Assembly: GCA_021800445.1 (NCBI GenBank) | Contig: JAJYYZ010000013.1 | Location: 1-44,464 of the forward strand | Source: a bacterium | GTDB taxonomy: Bacteria; Thermotogota; Thermotogae; Mesoaciditogales; Mesoaciditogaceae | DNA length: 44,464 bases | Reading direction: 5' to 3' | Part shown: one piece after another, positions 17,430 through 27,896 of the stretch | Layout of the letters: each line of letters begins with the position of its first letter | How positions within the stretch are numbered: the stretch's first letter is position 1 | The notes under the pieces: model-generated | Told to the model about the DNA's origin: nothing | The model's database searches: none | Seen by the model: the letters and a program-made list of their open reading frames with translations, nothing else | Program-made: the position numbers and the translations under genes

Positions 17430-19472
17430 CTAACCTCTTGTTGATTCATTTTTTAGAAGCAAAGAAAGATCTCCGAAATTGAGGAAAAGTTGATCGAGAT
17501 TTTTCAAAAATCCCAACCTGTTCAACCTGAGATCCTCTCTTGGAGACATGACAAAAACGGTGTCAAAATACTCATCTATTGAAGGTTTTAACGATCTGAG
17601 ATGTTCAAATGCTTCTTCGTAATTGAGATGTTCAAGTGCCTCTTCAACTTTTGGCTTTGTCTCTACGTACGCTGAGAAGAGTTTTTTCTCATGATCGTCG
17701 AACAGATCAACATGATACTCAAACGAATCATGGCTTTTAGATATGTTATGAACTCTTGTGTAAGCAATTATGAAATCTTCAAATCCCGCTTCTTTCCGGT
17801 TTTTTTCAATGGCTTGCGCTGAAAGTGCCGATCTGAATGGTTTGTTCCATAATTCAAGAACCGCTTTTGAAACATCCTGGGATATGTTTAAATTTTCTCT
17901 CAAAATGACATCGAGTCTGCCCTTGAAAAATGCGGTTAAATTGTCCATAGAAACTTTTTTGCCCAGAATATTTTCAACGATTGAAATGATCTCTTTTAAA
18001 TCCAGATCCCATTCAAAATTGTTTAGGATTCTAAGTATTGCAAAGACTTTTTTCCTCAAGGCGTAAGGATCACGTGATCCAGATGGAATTTCTCCAATTG
18101 CGAAGTTTGCGACAACGGTGTCAATTCTGTCGGCAATTCCGATTACCGCTCCTATCGTGTCAGAAGGAAATTCTCCATCGAGTCCATCAGGTACATATTG
18201 TTCTTTTAAGGCAAGGGCAACCCTTGGGTCTTCATTTTTGGCGTAGATGCTTCCCATAATTCCTTGAAGTTCTGGAAACTCGTATATCATGTTCGTTCCA
18301 AGATCGCTCTTTGACAAAATTGCGGCTCTTTCGACGATTTTTAATTCTTGATCACCGAAGTTCAGAAAGGTCCCGATTTTCAAGGCTATTTCTTTGATCC
18401 TTTCAACTTTATCCATCAAAGTACCAAGGTTTTTCTGGAAAGTCATATCCGCAAGTTTTTCGTTGAAATGATCAAGAGGATATTTAAGATCTTCCATCTG
18501 ATAAAATTTTGCATCCGAAAGTCTTGCGTTTATAACCCTTTCGTATCCGTTTTTTACATTTCCCGCACGCGAAGCGGGACCGTCCTGAAAGGCCAAAAAC
18601 TCTTTTGAAACTTTTCCGTTCTTTCTTGTTATGAAAGTCCTTTGATGATGCCTGAGCACAGTCCTTAAAACAGGCTCTGGCAAGGTGAGATAATCTGTTT
18701 TAAACTGTCCGATGACAGGCTGGGGATATTCCGTTATCATCGATATTTCATACACAAGATCGTCATCTTTCATGACTTCAAGCCCGCAACCTTTTATTTC
18801 ATCCAAAATCATCTTTTCTCTTTCATCAGTTCTTATAATGACCATGGATTCTTTCATTATCTTTTCGTAATCGCCAGCGGATCTGACGGTTATCTCTCTG
18901 TCCAAATATCTGTGAGATTTTGTGACATTCGAAGCCTTTTTACCCATGAATTCAAATGGAACGATCTCTTCGTCGATGATTGAAATCATGGAGTGAACGG
19001 GGCGTGTGTATGAGAATTCTCCGTTTCCCCATTTCATCGAGCGAGTAAATTGAAATGAATTTAAGACGGTTAAAAGTGTTTGCGGAAGTACCGCTTTGGT
19101 CTTCATGCCTTGATCGAATTTTTTCAGAAAAACGTATTTCCCGCCTTCAGATTCGGATATTTCGATATCCGAAAGTTGTGCGTTGTTGTTTGATTTCAAA
19201 AATCCTTCGAGCGCTTTCGTTGGCTTTCCGCCTTTGAAGGCAACATTTTCAGATGGCCCCTTTTTTGTCCAAGTGGCATCACGCTGCGTCAGGGCTATAT
19301 CGTGAATTAAAAAACCAAATCTTCTGGGAGTTGAAAAAACATCTATTTTGCCGTGCTCTATTCTTGCTTTTTCAAGGACATCTTTGAGGTGGGTTTCAAG
19401 CGTATTCAAAATCATTTCTATATCTGCCGGAGGCATCTCTTCAAGCAACAATTCGAAAAGATATTCAGACAT
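17430..19472 (-). CDS. glyS: Glycyl-tRNA synthetase beta subunit
   Basis: A 680-residue protein with the family N-terminus [18 protein letters not shown], the HD-like middle domain and the C-terminal DALR-type anticodon region ([17 protein letters not shown]). With GlyQ it forms the alpha2beta2 enzyme that charges tRNA-Gly; the beta subunit binds the tRNA. I chose ATG 19472 because homologues start MxxYLFE and AGGTG lies just ahead; the upstream GTG 19481 is possible. It overlaps the end of glyQ by 8 bp. Confidence 0.96.
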   Translation of the reverse strand: MSEYLFELLLEEMPPADIEMILNTLETHLKDVLEKARIEHGKIDVFSTPRRFGFLIHDIALTQRDATWTKKGPSENVAFKGGKPTKALEGFLKSNNNAQLSDIEISESEGGKYVFLKKFDQGMKTKAVLPQTLLTVLNSFQFTRSMKWGNGEFSYTRPVHSMISIIDEEIVPFEFMGKKASNVTKSHRYLDREITVRSAGDYEKIMKESMVIIRTDEREKMILDEIKGCGLEVMKDDDLVYEISMITEYPQPVIGQFKTDYLTLPEPVLRTVLRHHQRTFITRKNGKVSKEFLAFQDGPASRAGNVKNGYERVINARLSDAKFYQMEDLKYPLDHFNEKLADMTFQKNLGTLMDKVERIKEIALKIGTFLNFGDQELKIVERAAILSKSDLGTNMIYEFPELQGIMGSIYAKNEDPRVALALKEQYVPDGLDGEFPSDTIGAVIGIADRIDTVVANFAIGEIPSGSRDPYALRKKVFAILRILNNFEWDLDLKEIISIVENILGKKVSMDNLTAFFKGRLDVILRENLNISQDVSKAVLELWNKPFRSALSAQAIEKNRKEAGFEDFIIAYTRVHNISKSHDSFEYHVDLFDDHEKKLFSAYVETKPKVEEALEHLNYEEAFEHLRSLKPSIDEYFDTVFVMSPREDLRLNRLGFLKNLDQLFLNFGDLSLLLKNESTRG

Positions 19473-20316
19473 TTGCAACACCTGCTTTTAGGAAATTTTC
19501 AGCGCATTTTTTGGCCATGATCCTTATCCTTGATATGTAATTTTGTCTGTGAGAAACAGAGATAGCACCGCGCGCATCAAGTAAATTGAACACATGAGAC
19601 GATTTTATTATCTCATCGTAAGCGGGTCTGTAAAGATTGACCTCTATCAATTTTTCAAATTCTTTTGAATGTTTCTCGAAGAGATCGAAAAGCATTTGCG
19701 TATCGGCGATTTCAAAGTTGAATTTTGAAAATTGCTTCTCGTTTTCCAGGTAAAGATCCCCGTAAGTGGTGTTTTCATTCCACTTAAGATCGTAAACATT
19801 TTCTATACTTTGAAGGTACATGGCTATTCTCTCAACGCCGTATGTTATCTCCAGAGGAATTCTTTTGAGTTCTACTCCTCCGAATTGCTGAAAATAGGTG
19901 AACTGTGTTATCTCCATCCCATCAAGCCATACTTCCCAGCCTATGCCCCATGCGCCAAGTGTCGGGGATTCCCAGTTATCTTCGACAAATCTTATGTCAT
20001 GATCTTTTATTCCCAGACCCAGCGTCTCGAGCGATTCGAGGTAAAGGCCCTGGGAATCTTCAGGAGACGGCAGAATCACAACTTGATATTGGAAATATCT
20101 TTGCATCCTGTTTGGGTTATCGCCATACCTGCCATCGGTAGGCCTTCTACACGGCTGAACAAAGGCGAATCTTCCATCCCTTTGATTCAAAACGTTGAAA
20201 AAAGTTGTGGGATGATATGTGCCTGCTCCCATCTCTATATCGTATGGTTGATCTATTACCGATCCGTTTTTAGACCAAAATTCGTTCAATTTGAATATCA
20301 ACTCTTGAACATTCAT
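19465..20316 (-). CDS. glyQ: Glycyl-tRNA synthetase alpha subunit
   Basis: A 283-residue class II catalytic subunit. It begins [18 protein letters not shown], contains [18 protein letters not shown], the motif-2 region [13 protein letters not shown], and the motif-3-like GVERIAMYL. It activates glycine and, with GlyS, charges tRNA-Gly. ATG 20316 shares its A with the ileS stop (TGATG) and follows GAGGAAG. The frame stays open 34 codons upstream, but that stretch lies inside ileS and is not homologous to GlyQ. Confidence 0.96.
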   Translation of the reverse strand: MNVQELIFKLNEFWSKNGSVIDQPYDIEMGAGTYHPTTFFNVLNQRDGRFAFVQPCRRPTDGRYGDNPNRMQRYFQYQVVILPSPEDSQGLYLESLETLGLGIKDHDIRFVEDNWESPTLGAWGIGWEVWLDGMEITQFTYFQQFGGVELKRIPLEITYGVERIAMYLQSIENVYDLKWNENTTYGDLYLENEKQFSKFNFEIADTQMLFDLFEKHSKEFEKLIEVNLYRPAYDEIIKSSHVFNLLDARGAISVSHRQNYISRIRIMAKKCAENFLKAGVANV

Positions 20317-23027
20317 CAAAAATCTTCCTCTCGTATGACTTCGACACATCTTGAACAGAGTGTTGGATACGCTTTGTCCTGACCAACGGTTTCGGAATAT
20401 TTCCAGCATCTTTCGCATTTTTGTCCATGAGCATGCTTGACCTTCACGTCGAGATCTTCTCCTTCAACTATTGAAACGGACGAAACTATCATTACATTTG
20501 CGAGATCAAACTGAACGCTTTTCAAAACTTTGAACAATTCTCCATCGGCTTTTATGTCAATTTCTGCTTCGAGAGGATGACCGATGTGTCCATTTTGCCT
20601 TTCCGCTTCAAGCGCTTTTAAGACCACATCGCGTACATTTCTTATCTTTGACCATTTTTCCAGCATGAAATTATCGCTTTCCCTTACTTCAGACCAATTT
20701 TCCAGATGGATACTTTCAAATTTTTTGAACTGTATCGTCGTGTATATCTCTTCTGTTGTAAATGGAATCATCGGAGCAAGTATCTTCAAAAGGCTCATTC
20801 CGATCTCGTAAAGGACCGTTTGGGCTGATCTGCGATCGTGAGAATTTTTCCCATCAGCATAAAGTCTATCTTTGAGAACGTCAAGGTAAAAAGCGCTCAT
20901 GTCTATTGTTATGAAATCAAAAACAGCATGGTATACCTTGTGAAAATCAAAATCATCGTAATATTGAGTTACGTTCTTTACAAGTGCATTTAAAAGTTCC
21001 AATGCATACCTGTCTATCTCGATCAAATCGCCGACTTTGTCTTTTTGAGGATCGAAATCGGCAAGATTTCCAAAGATAAATCTCAAAACGTTTCTGACTT
21101 TTCTGTAAGCGTCAACTTGCTTTTCTATTATACCTGTGGATATCCTTACGTCATTTTTGTATTCCGTCGAAGAAACCCACAACCTAAGCACGTCTGCACC
21201 AAATTTTTTTATGATGTCAAGTGGATCTATGACATTTCCGAGAGATTTTGACATCTTTTGATCGTTTTCATCTCTTATGAATCCATGCGTAAGGACGTTG
21301 TCATATGGTGGCCTTCCATCTCTTATCATGCCAAGTAAAAGCGAAGAATGGAACCACCCACGATGCTGATCGGTTCCTTCAAGGTAAAGTGCGGCGGGGT
21401 ATAATCCCCTTGATTTTAAAACGGCTTCGAAAGATGATCCCGAATCTATCCATACATCCATGACATCGTAGAGTTTTTCGAATTCATCTCCGCCACATTT
21501 TGGACATCTGTATCCTTGTGGAAGCAATTCTTTTGCCTCGTATTTGTACCATGCATCTGAACCTTCTCGCTCGACTATTTTGGCGACATGCCTTATTACA
21601 TCGTCATCCATTATGATGTTTCCACATTTTTTGCATCTAAAGGCGGGTATCGGCATGCCCCAATCTCTTTGCCGCGAAATGCACCAATCCGGTCTCGTTT
21701 CAATCATCGAATGAATTCTGTTTTCTCCCCATGAAGGTATCCATTTGACATCTTCTTCTATCGCTTTGAGTGTTTTCTTCCTGAGATCATTTTTATCAAC
21801 GGAGATAAACCACTGTTCTGTTGCCCTGAATATCAGAGGTTTATGACATCTCCAGCAATGTGGATAAGGATGCGTGAAATTTTCTTCGGCAACGAGCATA
21901 CCAGCATTTTTAAGATCTTTTATTATGATCTCTTCTGCCTTTTTTATGCTTAACCCTCCGTATTTTGGAAGATCAGGCACGTAATTCCCGTAATCATCAA
22001 CAGGAGAGAAAATTTCAAGGCCATATTTTTTACCTGTCATGTAGTCTTCTTCACCGTGTCCGGGCGCCGTATGAACTGCGCCGGTTCCGGTTTCGGTTTC
22101 CACATAATCGGCCATGACCGCTGGAACTGCATTTCCATAGAGAGGTTCAAGTAATTTTTTAAGTTCAAAGGTACTTCCCTTTGCCTCCCCGGTTATTTCG
22201 TAATTTTGAATGCCGGCTTTTGTCATAACGGAACTGACAAGCGCTTTAGCCATAAGCCATCTTTCGCCATCGATCTTAATCCACGAATAATCGACGGCAG
22301 GATTTAGCGCGACAGCCCTGTTAGCAGGCAGTGTCCATGGAGTTGTGGTCCATATTATGACAAATTTGTGAGGATCGTCTTTGAATCTGAATTTGACATA
22401 AATGGATTTGGATGTTTCGTCTTTGTATTCAACTTCTGCCTCTGCCAAAGCGGTATGATCGACGATACACCACATCACAGGTTTGTTTTCTCTGTAAACC
22501 ATACCTTTTTCAACGGCATCGGCGAAGATTTCATAAATGGCACTTTCGTAACTTTTATCCATCGTAAGATACGGTTTGTCCCATTCTCCAAAAATACCGA
22601 GACGTTTGAATTGCTCTCTTTGCACGTCAACGTATTTCTTGGCATAATCTGCGCACATCTTTCTTATGTCCATGCGTTGCATTGACTTTATCTTATCGCC
22701 GAGATCAAGCGCAACTTTATGCTCTATCGGTAGTCCATGCGTATCCCAACCCGGAATGTACGGTGAATCATATCCACGCATCGTCTTGTAACGCACAACT
22801 ATATCTTTGAGTACTTTATTCAAAGCCGTTCCTATATGTATGCTGCCATTTGCGTATGGAGGGCCATCGTGCAAAACGTACTTTGGAGCGCCATCACGAT
22901 TTTTCCTTATCTTATCGTAAATTTTGGATAGATCCCATTGCTTGAGAATCTTTGGCTCTTTTTCGACAAGATTTGCTTTCATGGGTATTACTTCAACTGG
23001 GAGGTTCAGCGTGTTTTTGTAATCCAT
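20316..23027 (-). CDS. ileS: Isoleucyl-tRNA synthetase
   Basis: A 903-residue class I synthetase that charges tRNA-Ile and edits valine. The nucleotide motif is [16 protein letters not shown], where the usual final His of HIGH is Thr. KMSKS is intact (QKMSKSLGN), the editing domain has the [16 protein letters not shown] signature, and the C-terminal zinc site is CERCWKYSE with CSRC. The type and length fit the bacterial form. ATG 23027 directly abuts the response regulator stop, with GGAGG inside the regulator gene. It forms one operon with glyQ and glyS. Confidence 0.96.
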   Translation of the reverse strand: MDYKNTLNLPVEVIPMKANLVEKEPKILKQWDLSKIYDKIRKNRDGAPKYVLHDGPPYANGSIHIGTALNKVLKDIVVRYKTMRGYDSPYIPGWDTHGLPIEHKVALDLGDKIKSMQRMDIRKMCADYAKKYVDVQREQFKRLGIFGEWDKPYLTMDKSYESAIYEIFADAVEKGMVYRENKPVMWCIVDHTALAEAEVEYKDETSKSIYVKFRFKDDPHKFVIIWTTTPWTLPANRAVALNPAVDYSWIKIDGERWLMAKALVSSVMTKAGIQNYEITGEAKGSTFELKKLLEPLYGNAVPAVMADYVETETGTGAVHTAPGHGEEDYMTGKKYGLEIFSPVDDYGNYVPDLPKYGGLSIKKAEEIIIKDLKNAGMLVAEENFTHPYPHCWRCHKPLIFRATEQWFISVDKNDLRKKTLKAIEEDVKWIPSWGENRIHSMIETRPDWCISRQRDWGMPIPAFRCKKCGNIIMDDDVIRHVAKIVEREGSDAWYKYEAKELLPQGYRCPKCGGDEFEKLYDVMDVWIDSGSSFEAVLKSRGLYPAALYLEGTDQHRGWFHSSLLLGMIRDGRPPYDNVLTHGFIRDENDQKMSKSLGNVIDPLDIIKKFGADVLRLWVSSTEYKNDVRISTGIIEKQVDAYRKVRNVLRFIFGNLADFDPQKDKVGDLIEIDRYALELLNALVKNVTQYYDDFDFHKVYHAVFDFITIDMSAFYLDVLKDRLYADGKNSHDRRSAQTVLYEIGMSLLKILAPMIPFTTEEIYTTIQFKKFESIHLENWSEVRESDNFMLEKWSKIRNVRDVVLKALEAERQNGHIGHPLEAEIDIKADGELFKVLKSVQFDLANVMIVSSVSIVEGEDLDVKVKHAHGQKCERCWKYSETVGQDKAYPTLCSRCVEVIREEDF

Positions 23028-23393
23028 TCAATCCTCCATGAGTTCTTTAACTTTTCTTTTCATTTCACTCATATTTGAAGATTTCACCACGTAATCATCC
23101 GCAGCCCAACTTGATAAATCGCTTCTGTAATGAGAATAGGCCGTCAATATTAAAATTTTAACCGGTTTTTTCATTTCTCTTATCTTTCCGGCAACATCGA
23201 GTCCGTTCAAGTCTGGCATTTCAATGTCCAAAGTTACAAGATCGACGTTATTTGATGCAAGATATGCAAGAGCCTCTGTACCACTTTTGACCGTGAAAAC
23301 TTTGTAACCTTCATCTTCTAACTCTTCCTTGATCAACATTCTTACTGGCTCTTCATCTTCGACCACAAGGATGCTTTTTTGATCTGTTTTCAT
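23028..23393 (-). CDS. Single-domain response regulator
   Basis: A 121-residue CheY-like receiver without an output domain. Acidic pocket residues E12/D13/E14, phospho-acceptor D56 (LVTLDIEMPDLNG), LTAYS and the KS near residue 106 (in place of the usual KP) are visible. ATG 23393 has AAAGGAGG before it. It lies 17 bp after the histidine kinase gene and directly before ileS, so the kinase is its likely partner. With no output domain it must act by protein contact or as a phosphorelay step. How it would reach the translation genes beyond it is unknown. Confidence 0.9.
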   Translation of the reverse strand: MKTDQKSILVVEDEEPVRMLIKEELEDEGYKVFTVKSGTEALAYLASNNVDLVTLDIEMPDLNGLDVAGKIREMKKPVKILILTAYSHYRSDLSSWAADDYVVKSSNMSEMKRKVKELMED

Positions 23394-23410
23394 TTCAAAC
23401 CTCCTTTAAA

Positions 23411-26095
23411 TCAAATTTGTTTCGGAATCTGGACGGTGAAAGTTGTTCCGCTTTCAGCATCGCTTTTAACGGTTATCTTGCCATAATGTTCGTCTTCAAC
23501 TATTTTTCTGCATATGGCAAGACCCAGACCAGTTCCGTAAGTCTTTGTCGTGTAAAAAGGCTGAAAGATACTTTCTATCTTATCCGGCGGAATGGGTACA
23601 CCGTTGTTCCAAACGTTGACGTAGATATAATCATCGTCAGAATAAACCTTTATCTTTATGACGCCACTGCCAGTCATTGCTTCAAATGCATTCTGTACAA
23701 GATTTATTATGACTTCTTTGAAATGATCCGGTTCGATCTTTGTGCATGGATCTTTTTCATCTTTTTCAAATTCTATTTTAACACCCTGAAGTTCAAACTT
23801 TTCAAAATACATATCAACCACATCTCTCACAATTTGATTCAAACATGACAAAACGAAATTTCCATGCTTTTCGTTACGACTGAATTCGAGAGTTTGATTC
23901 ACCATTTTTTCGAGTCTTTTCACTTCGTCTAAAATTATATCTATGTATTTGGATATTTTATCGTCATTTGTTATTTTTTTTGCCCTTTGGGCAAAACCGC
24001 CTATGGCTGAAAGCGGGTTTCTTATCTCATGGGCTATTTTGGCGGACATTTCTCCCAGTACGGCAAGCCTTTCTCTGTTTCTTAATTCAATCTCAAGCAT
24101 ATGCCTACGCGTTACGTCTTCAAACATCGCTATGTATCCCGTTATTACATCCACATTTTGTTCTTTAAGCGGAGAAAAGGTCATGTTAAGGAAGAATTCC
24201 TTCCCTCCGAATTTGAAATTGTAATCCGTAAGACTTATCGTTTCTTTGGTATCGTAAACCTTTTGCGCCACGGTTAAAATATCTGCGAACTCAGGTCCGA
24301 GAATGTTTGTATCCGCGTTTATCATTTTTGATTTCTCAAACCCAAAGAGTTCTGAACTCTTTTTGTTCCATTCGAGTATTACGCTTTCTCTGTTGACGAC
24401 CATTATGGCCACATCCAAATTTTCAAGTATATTTTGAAGAAAATCTTTGAAATATTCGGCGGAACTTCTTTGTTTTTCAAGATTTATGGTTTTGTCAACA
24501 AGTTCGGCATAACTTTTCAAAGATTCTATCGTCAATCCGACGCTTTCGGAAAAAATTCCAAGCATGTCTATCATATCATCGGTTATAGGCGTGTCCGTGT
24601 ACTTGTTGTCGAGTATTATCGCGCCGTAAACGTCCCGTCTCCCGACAAGAGGTATGCAAACGAATTCTTTAACCCCGAGCAGTCCCAGTAAATCTGAAAA
24701 CTCTTCTCCTCTTTGGGCAGTCAGCATAGGAGTGACGTGGACGATCCTCGATCTGTTTATGACGCGATCGAAGATGTAATCTCCCGTGTAAGAAAATACC
24801 TTTCCGTTCGCGTAAGATGTTAATCCGCCGGAAAGATCGACTCTTAACGCTTCTTCTTGCAGATAATGAGCGAAATCCGCATATTTTTCTTCATCTGCTT
24901 TTGCGCTTTCCCATGCGGATGGTACTTCTTTTTCGGAAGTCGGGCCAAGCCATTCTTTTGCGACGAGTACCCTTAACTCTTCATCCTTTTCAAGTAAAAG
25001 TGCCCTGTTGAATTTAAAACCGGAATTAGATGTTAAACCTATTAGCACGATCTTGTAAACATTTTTCATGTCTTGCGTGTGCCGCAAAGCTTGAAGAATC
25101 TTTTGAAGTGCGTTAAGAAGTCTTACTTGTTCCATCTGATATTTTATGTAATCTTCGCTTTGTTTCTGAATTTTTTTAAGATCTTCATTTTCTTTTTCGA
25201 GTTTAGTGTAAAGTTCAATCTGAGTTATGGCCATTTTCAAGCGAGTTGCGATAGAAACGAGCAATGACAAATCAAATTCGTCAAAATGTCTGTATGTTCT
25301 GTAAAAATCGGTGTTTTTTCGATTCATAAGCATCATAACGCCTATGAGTTGGTTGTCACGGATTATAGGCACTCCGATTGTTGATTTAACCGGGAAAGCA
25401 AAGATATCCAAAGTCGCTCTTGGATCTATTTTTGATGATGTCGAAAGCAAAGGCTCTTTGCTTTGGGCTATCCAGCCCACCATTCCATATCCTATCTCGA
25501 TTCTTCTTTTGATGATTTCTTCTTGTGATATGCCGGAGGTGTATGAAAGAATAAGTTCTCTGTCACCTATAAGCCATATCGTACCTCTTTCTGCATTTGA
25601 CACTTCAACGGCAAAATCAAGTACTTTTTTGTACAGTTCATCGATATTTGTACTTACCGTTCCTATTTCGTTGTCAAGTTTTTCCATCGCAACGAGTTTA
25701 GACATGGTAGCACGGTTACTTTCGTCTTCAAGCAATATCTTAAGTAAAGTTGCTATCTGCGAGCATTGAAAAGGATCAAGCGTTTTACCGGTATCGATGG
25801 CAACAAGCCCTATGAGTTTATCACGCTCTCTTATTGGAATCGCCATTTTCCCTTTGTATTCGAAAGGAGATGAAAGTTCTGAATTCAAAGTATCAATTTT
25901 TATCTTGTATTCTTCAGGCTTAAGATTATCTGAAGAAAACATAAGCCTTAACTGTTTGTGCTCTTCTTCGTAGACGTAAAGGCAAACAAATACCGATCCG
26001 GACATGCTTCGGATCAAATCTGACAGTATCTTTAAGCGATTTTCAAAATTATTTTGGTTAAAAATCTCGAGAATTTGTTCAAAATTCGTCAGCAT
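23411..26095 (-). CDS. Soluble multi-GAF/PAS sensor histidine kinase
   Basis: An 894-residue cytoplasmic kinase with no membrane segments. I see GAF-like domains at about 10-130, 150-305 and 335-535, joined by a coiled coil (about 300-330), then a PAS domain (about 555-680; NVDVAIMVVNRESVILEWN). HisKA follows with HEIRNPLSAIGGF (His689), then the ATPase domain (NLVQNAFEAM, GTGLGLAICRKIV). Sensing is therefore of an internal signal. ATG 26095 is preferred over 26116 because AGAGG lies 5 nt before it. It overlaps the Mut7-C gene by 17 bp and precedes the single-domain regulator. Confidence 0.88.
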   Translation of the reverse strand: MLTNFEQILEIFNQNNFENRLKILSDLIRSMSGSVFVCLYVYEEEHKQLRLMFSSDNLKPEEYKIKIDTLNSELSSPFEYKGKMAIPIRERDKLIGLVAIDTGKTLDPFQCSQIATLLKILLEDESNRATMSKLVAMEKLDNEIGTVSTNIDELYKKVLDFAVEVSNAERGTIWLIGDRELILSYTSGISQEEIIKRRIEIGYGMVGWIAQSKEPLLSTSSKIDPRATLDIFAFPVKSTIGVPIIRDNQLIGVMMLMNRKNTDFYRTYRHFDEFDLSLLVSIATRLKMAITQIELYTKLEKENEDLKKIQKQSEDYIKYQMEQVRLLNALQKILQALRHTQDMKNVYKIVLIGLTSNSGFKFNRALLLEKDEELRVLVAKEWLGPTSEKEVPSAWESAKADEEKYADFAHYLQEEALRVDLSGGLTSYANGKVFSYTGDYIFDRVINRSRIVHVTPMLTAQRGEEFSDLLGLLGVKEFVCIPLVGRRDVYGAIILDNKYTDTPITDDMIDMLGIFSESVGLTIESLKSYAELVDKTINLEKQRSSAEYFKDFLQNILENLDVAIMVVNRESVILEWNKKSSELFGFEKSKMINADTNILGPEFADILTVAQKVYDTKETISLTDYNFKFGGKEFFLNMTFSPLKEQNVDVITGYIAMFEDVTRRHMLEIELRNRERLAVLGEMSAKIAHEIRNPLSAIGGFAQRAKKITNDDKISKYIDIILDEVKRLEKMVNQTLEFSRNEKHGNFVLSCLNQIVRDVVDMYFEKFELQGVKIEFEKDEKDPCTKIEPDHFKEVIINLVQNAFEAMTGSGVIKIKVYSDDDYIYVNVWNNGVPIPPDKIESIFQPFYTTKTYGTGLGLAICRKIVEDEHYGKITVKSDAESGTTFTVQIPKQI

Positions 26096-26516
26096 CAAAA
26101 ACCTCTTTGAAATCATCTTTTATTTTCTCAACATGGGTGCCCATCCAGTAAGTTCTCCCGCAATTCGGACACTTCTTGAAACGATCTGTCGAAAGAAAAA
26201 CTCTTTCGGGAATAATGGTCCTGACTTCTTCCAAATTCACATCGATAAGTTCGGTGTTACATTCAACACACCTTGTAAATGGTTTTATTTCTTTGGAGAT
26301 CGAGTATCTTACCTCAAGTTCTTTAAGTTGTGATTTCCAGTCATCTGCGAATATGAGAAAAGATTCTCCATCGTAATTTTCCCATCTCTTCCTCGATCTC
26401 GTCAGGAAAATTCTGTCAGGTTCGCATTTGTCACTCCATGGTTTTGCATCAAAGCCAAGCAAACGGAGTTTTTTCATAAGCTTTCCTATGGTATCATCAC
26501 ATAAGAAGTTTTTCAT
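26079..26516 (-). CDS. Mut7-C domain protein (PIN-like, zinc ribbon)
   Basis: A 145-residue protein of the Mut7-C family (PF01927). The N-terminal part (FLCDDTIGKLMKKLRLLGFD) has the family's PIN-like nuclease pattern with D7/D8. The zinc ribbon has cysteines in RCVECN and KCPNCGRTYWMGTH. The family is predicted to act on RNA; activity is untested for bacterial stand-alone members. It is first in the long operon to glyS. There is no ribosome binding site, and a TATAAT box lies only 6 nt upstream of ATG 26516, so the mRNA may be leaderless. Confidence 0.85.
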   Translation of the reverse strand: MKNFLCDDTIGKLMKKLRLLGFDAKPWSDKCEPDRIFLTRSRKRWENYDGESFLIFADDWKSQLKELEVRYSISKEIKPFTRCVECNTELIDVNLEEVRTIIPERVFLSTDRFKKCPNCGRTYWMGTHVEKIKDDFKEVFDADEF

Positions 26517-26522
26517 ATTAAA

Positions 26523-26528
26523 ATTATA
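26523..26528 (-). promoter_or_regulatory. -10 box for the Mut7-C/ileS/glyQS operon
   Basis: TATAAT on the minus strand ends 6 nt before ATG 26516. Transcription would start at or next to the start codon. No good -35 is visible. The divergent dus gene uses the same 30-bp gap. Confidence 0.45.
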
Positions 26529-26546
26529 ACATTAGAGGTGATACTT

Positions 26547-27506
26547 TTGATAATGGCTCTTTCGCCGATGGCGGGTGTAACAGACAGAAGTTTCAGAAAA
26601 CTATGTGCATCGATGGGTGCGGATTTAACTTTTACCGAGATGATAAGTGTAAACGGACTTATAAGAAAAAACAGAAAAACAATTGCCATGCTGCCCGAAG
26701 GAGAAGATAAGAGTGTAATTCAGTTATTTGGCAGTGAACCGCGGATCTTCGCAAAGGCTGCAGAACAGGTTAAAGATAAATCACTTTGGATAGATGTGAA
26801 TGCGGCCTGCCCAGTCCATAAGGTCACAAAACGTGGGTATGGATCGTCTTTGATGAAAAGGCCTGAACTTTTAAGAGATATAGTCGAAGCGATAGTTTCA
26901 ACCGGATCGAAAGTTTCCGTCAAGATTAGAATCGGATGGGAAGATCAAAAGAACTTTTTGGATGTTGCGAAGGCTGCGGCCGAAGGCGGCGCATTTTTGG
27001 TCACAATTCATGGAAGGACAGTCGAACAATTGTACGACGGGAAGGCAGATTGGACACCGGCAAAAATTTTGAAAGAAAATTTGAAGATAAAAGTTGGCGT
27101 ATCCGGAGATATTTTCTCGCCATATGACGTTGTGAGCGCTTACAGGGAAACCAATGCCGATTATATTTTCATTGCAAGAGGTGCGATCGGAAACCCGTGG
27201 ATTTTCAAACAATCGAAAGATTTACTTGAAAAGGGAGAATTTTCATATCCATCTTTTGAAGAAAAAAGAGATATAATAAAAAAGCATCTTGAAATGGAGA
27301 TATCGGAACATGACTTTCGTGGTATAATGATATTCAGAAAGTTTCTTGTGAGATACATGAAAAATCTTCCCGATTCTCATGATTTAAAGGAAAAAATTAT
27401 GAGAATAACAGATCGAGATGAATTAGAAGATCTTTTAGATTCTTATTTTGGCAAGCTTATCTCTTGCGAACAAGGAGGCGTTGAAGGTGGAAACATTAAA
27501 GGTTAG
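26547..27506 (+). CDS. dus: tRNA-dihydrouridine synthase
   Basis: A 319-residue FMN enzyme that reduces uridines in tRNA. The N-terminus MALSPMAGVTDRSFRKL gives the flavin-binding barrel start, and the catalytic Cys is in DVNAACPVHKVTKRGYGS. The phosphate-binding GDIFSPYDV and GAIGNPWIF motifs close the barrel. GAGGTGA at 26535-26541 fits TTG 26547 best; ATG 26553 is also possible. Its 3' end overlaps spoVS by 20 bp, so the two genes are co-transcribed. The exact Dus subclass is not assigned. Confidence 0.92.
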   Translation: MIMALSPMAGVTDRSFRKLCASMGADLTFTEMISVNGLIRKNRKTIAMLPEGEDKSVIQLFGSEPRIFAKAAEQVKDKSLWIDVNAACPVHKVTKRGYGSSLMKRPELLRDIVEAIVSTGSKVSVKIRIGWEDQKNFLDVAKAAAEGGAFLVTIHGRTVEQLYDGKADWTPAKILKENLKIKVGVSGDIFSPYDVVSAYRETNADYIFIARGAIGNPWIFKQSKDLLEKGEFSYPSFEEKRDIIKKHLEMEISEHDFRGIMIFRKFLVRYMKNLPDSHDLKEKIMRITDRDELEDLLDSYFGKLISCEQGGVEGGNIKG

Positions 27507-27795
27507 TTCCAAGTCAAATCCCAATTCAGTTGCAGGTGCAATTGCAGGTGCGCTGAGCAAGGAAAGCACGGTTGAAATTCAAGCAATAGGTGCCGGTGCG
27601 GTAAATCAGGCGGTCAAAGCCATAGCAGTTGCGAGAAGGTTCATCAACGAGAATGGGAAGGATATAGGCATGATACCCGGCTTTGTAGAGATTGAAATAG
27701 GCGGAGAAAAAAGAACAGGGGTATCTATGAAAATATTCGTAACCGGACCATTCCAGAAAGAAAAGAGCGATCAACAAGCAAGTTCAAATGTATGA
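27487..27795 (+). CDS. spoVS: SpoVS-like protein
   Basis: A 102-residue protein of the stage V sporulation protein S family (Alba-like fold). It starts METLKVSSKSNPNSVAGAIA and has the signature EIQAIGAGAVNQAVKAIAVAR and a basic end. GTG 27487 has AAGGAGG at 27472-27478. In Bacillus it affects spore coat assembly, but the family also occurs in non-sporulating thermophiles, where its role is unknown; nucleic-acid binding is likely from the fold. It overlaps dus and is followed by a terminator. Confidence 0.93.
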   Translation: METLKVSSKSNPNSVAGAIAGALSKESTVEIQAIGAGAVNQAVKAIAVARRFINENGKDIGMIPGFVEIEIGGEKRTGVSMKIFVTGPFQKEKSDQQASSNV

Positions 27796-27828
27796 TCGTG
27801 AGGGAGATATAAAGCAATAAACATCAAA

Positions 27829-27866
27829 GTGCGCTGAAGATGAGAATCTTTGGCGCACCGTTTTTT
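27829..27866 (+). terminator. Terminator after spoVS
   Basis: GTGCGC pairs with GCGCAC, and AAGAT with ATCTT inside it, followed by CGTTTTTT. It separates dus-spoVS from yqhQ. Confidence 0.75.
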
Positions 27867-27896
27867 GAAATTGTAGGATGAAGGGAGGTTTAAGCG

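Noticed and set aside
22368-22685. 105-codon plus-strand ORF inside ileS
   Set aside because: It is antisense to a strongly conserved gene, with no own signals.
23030-23410. T-box or other riboswitch upstream of ileS
   Set aside because: The region is the response regulator coding sequence; no specifier loop or T-box sequence is visible.
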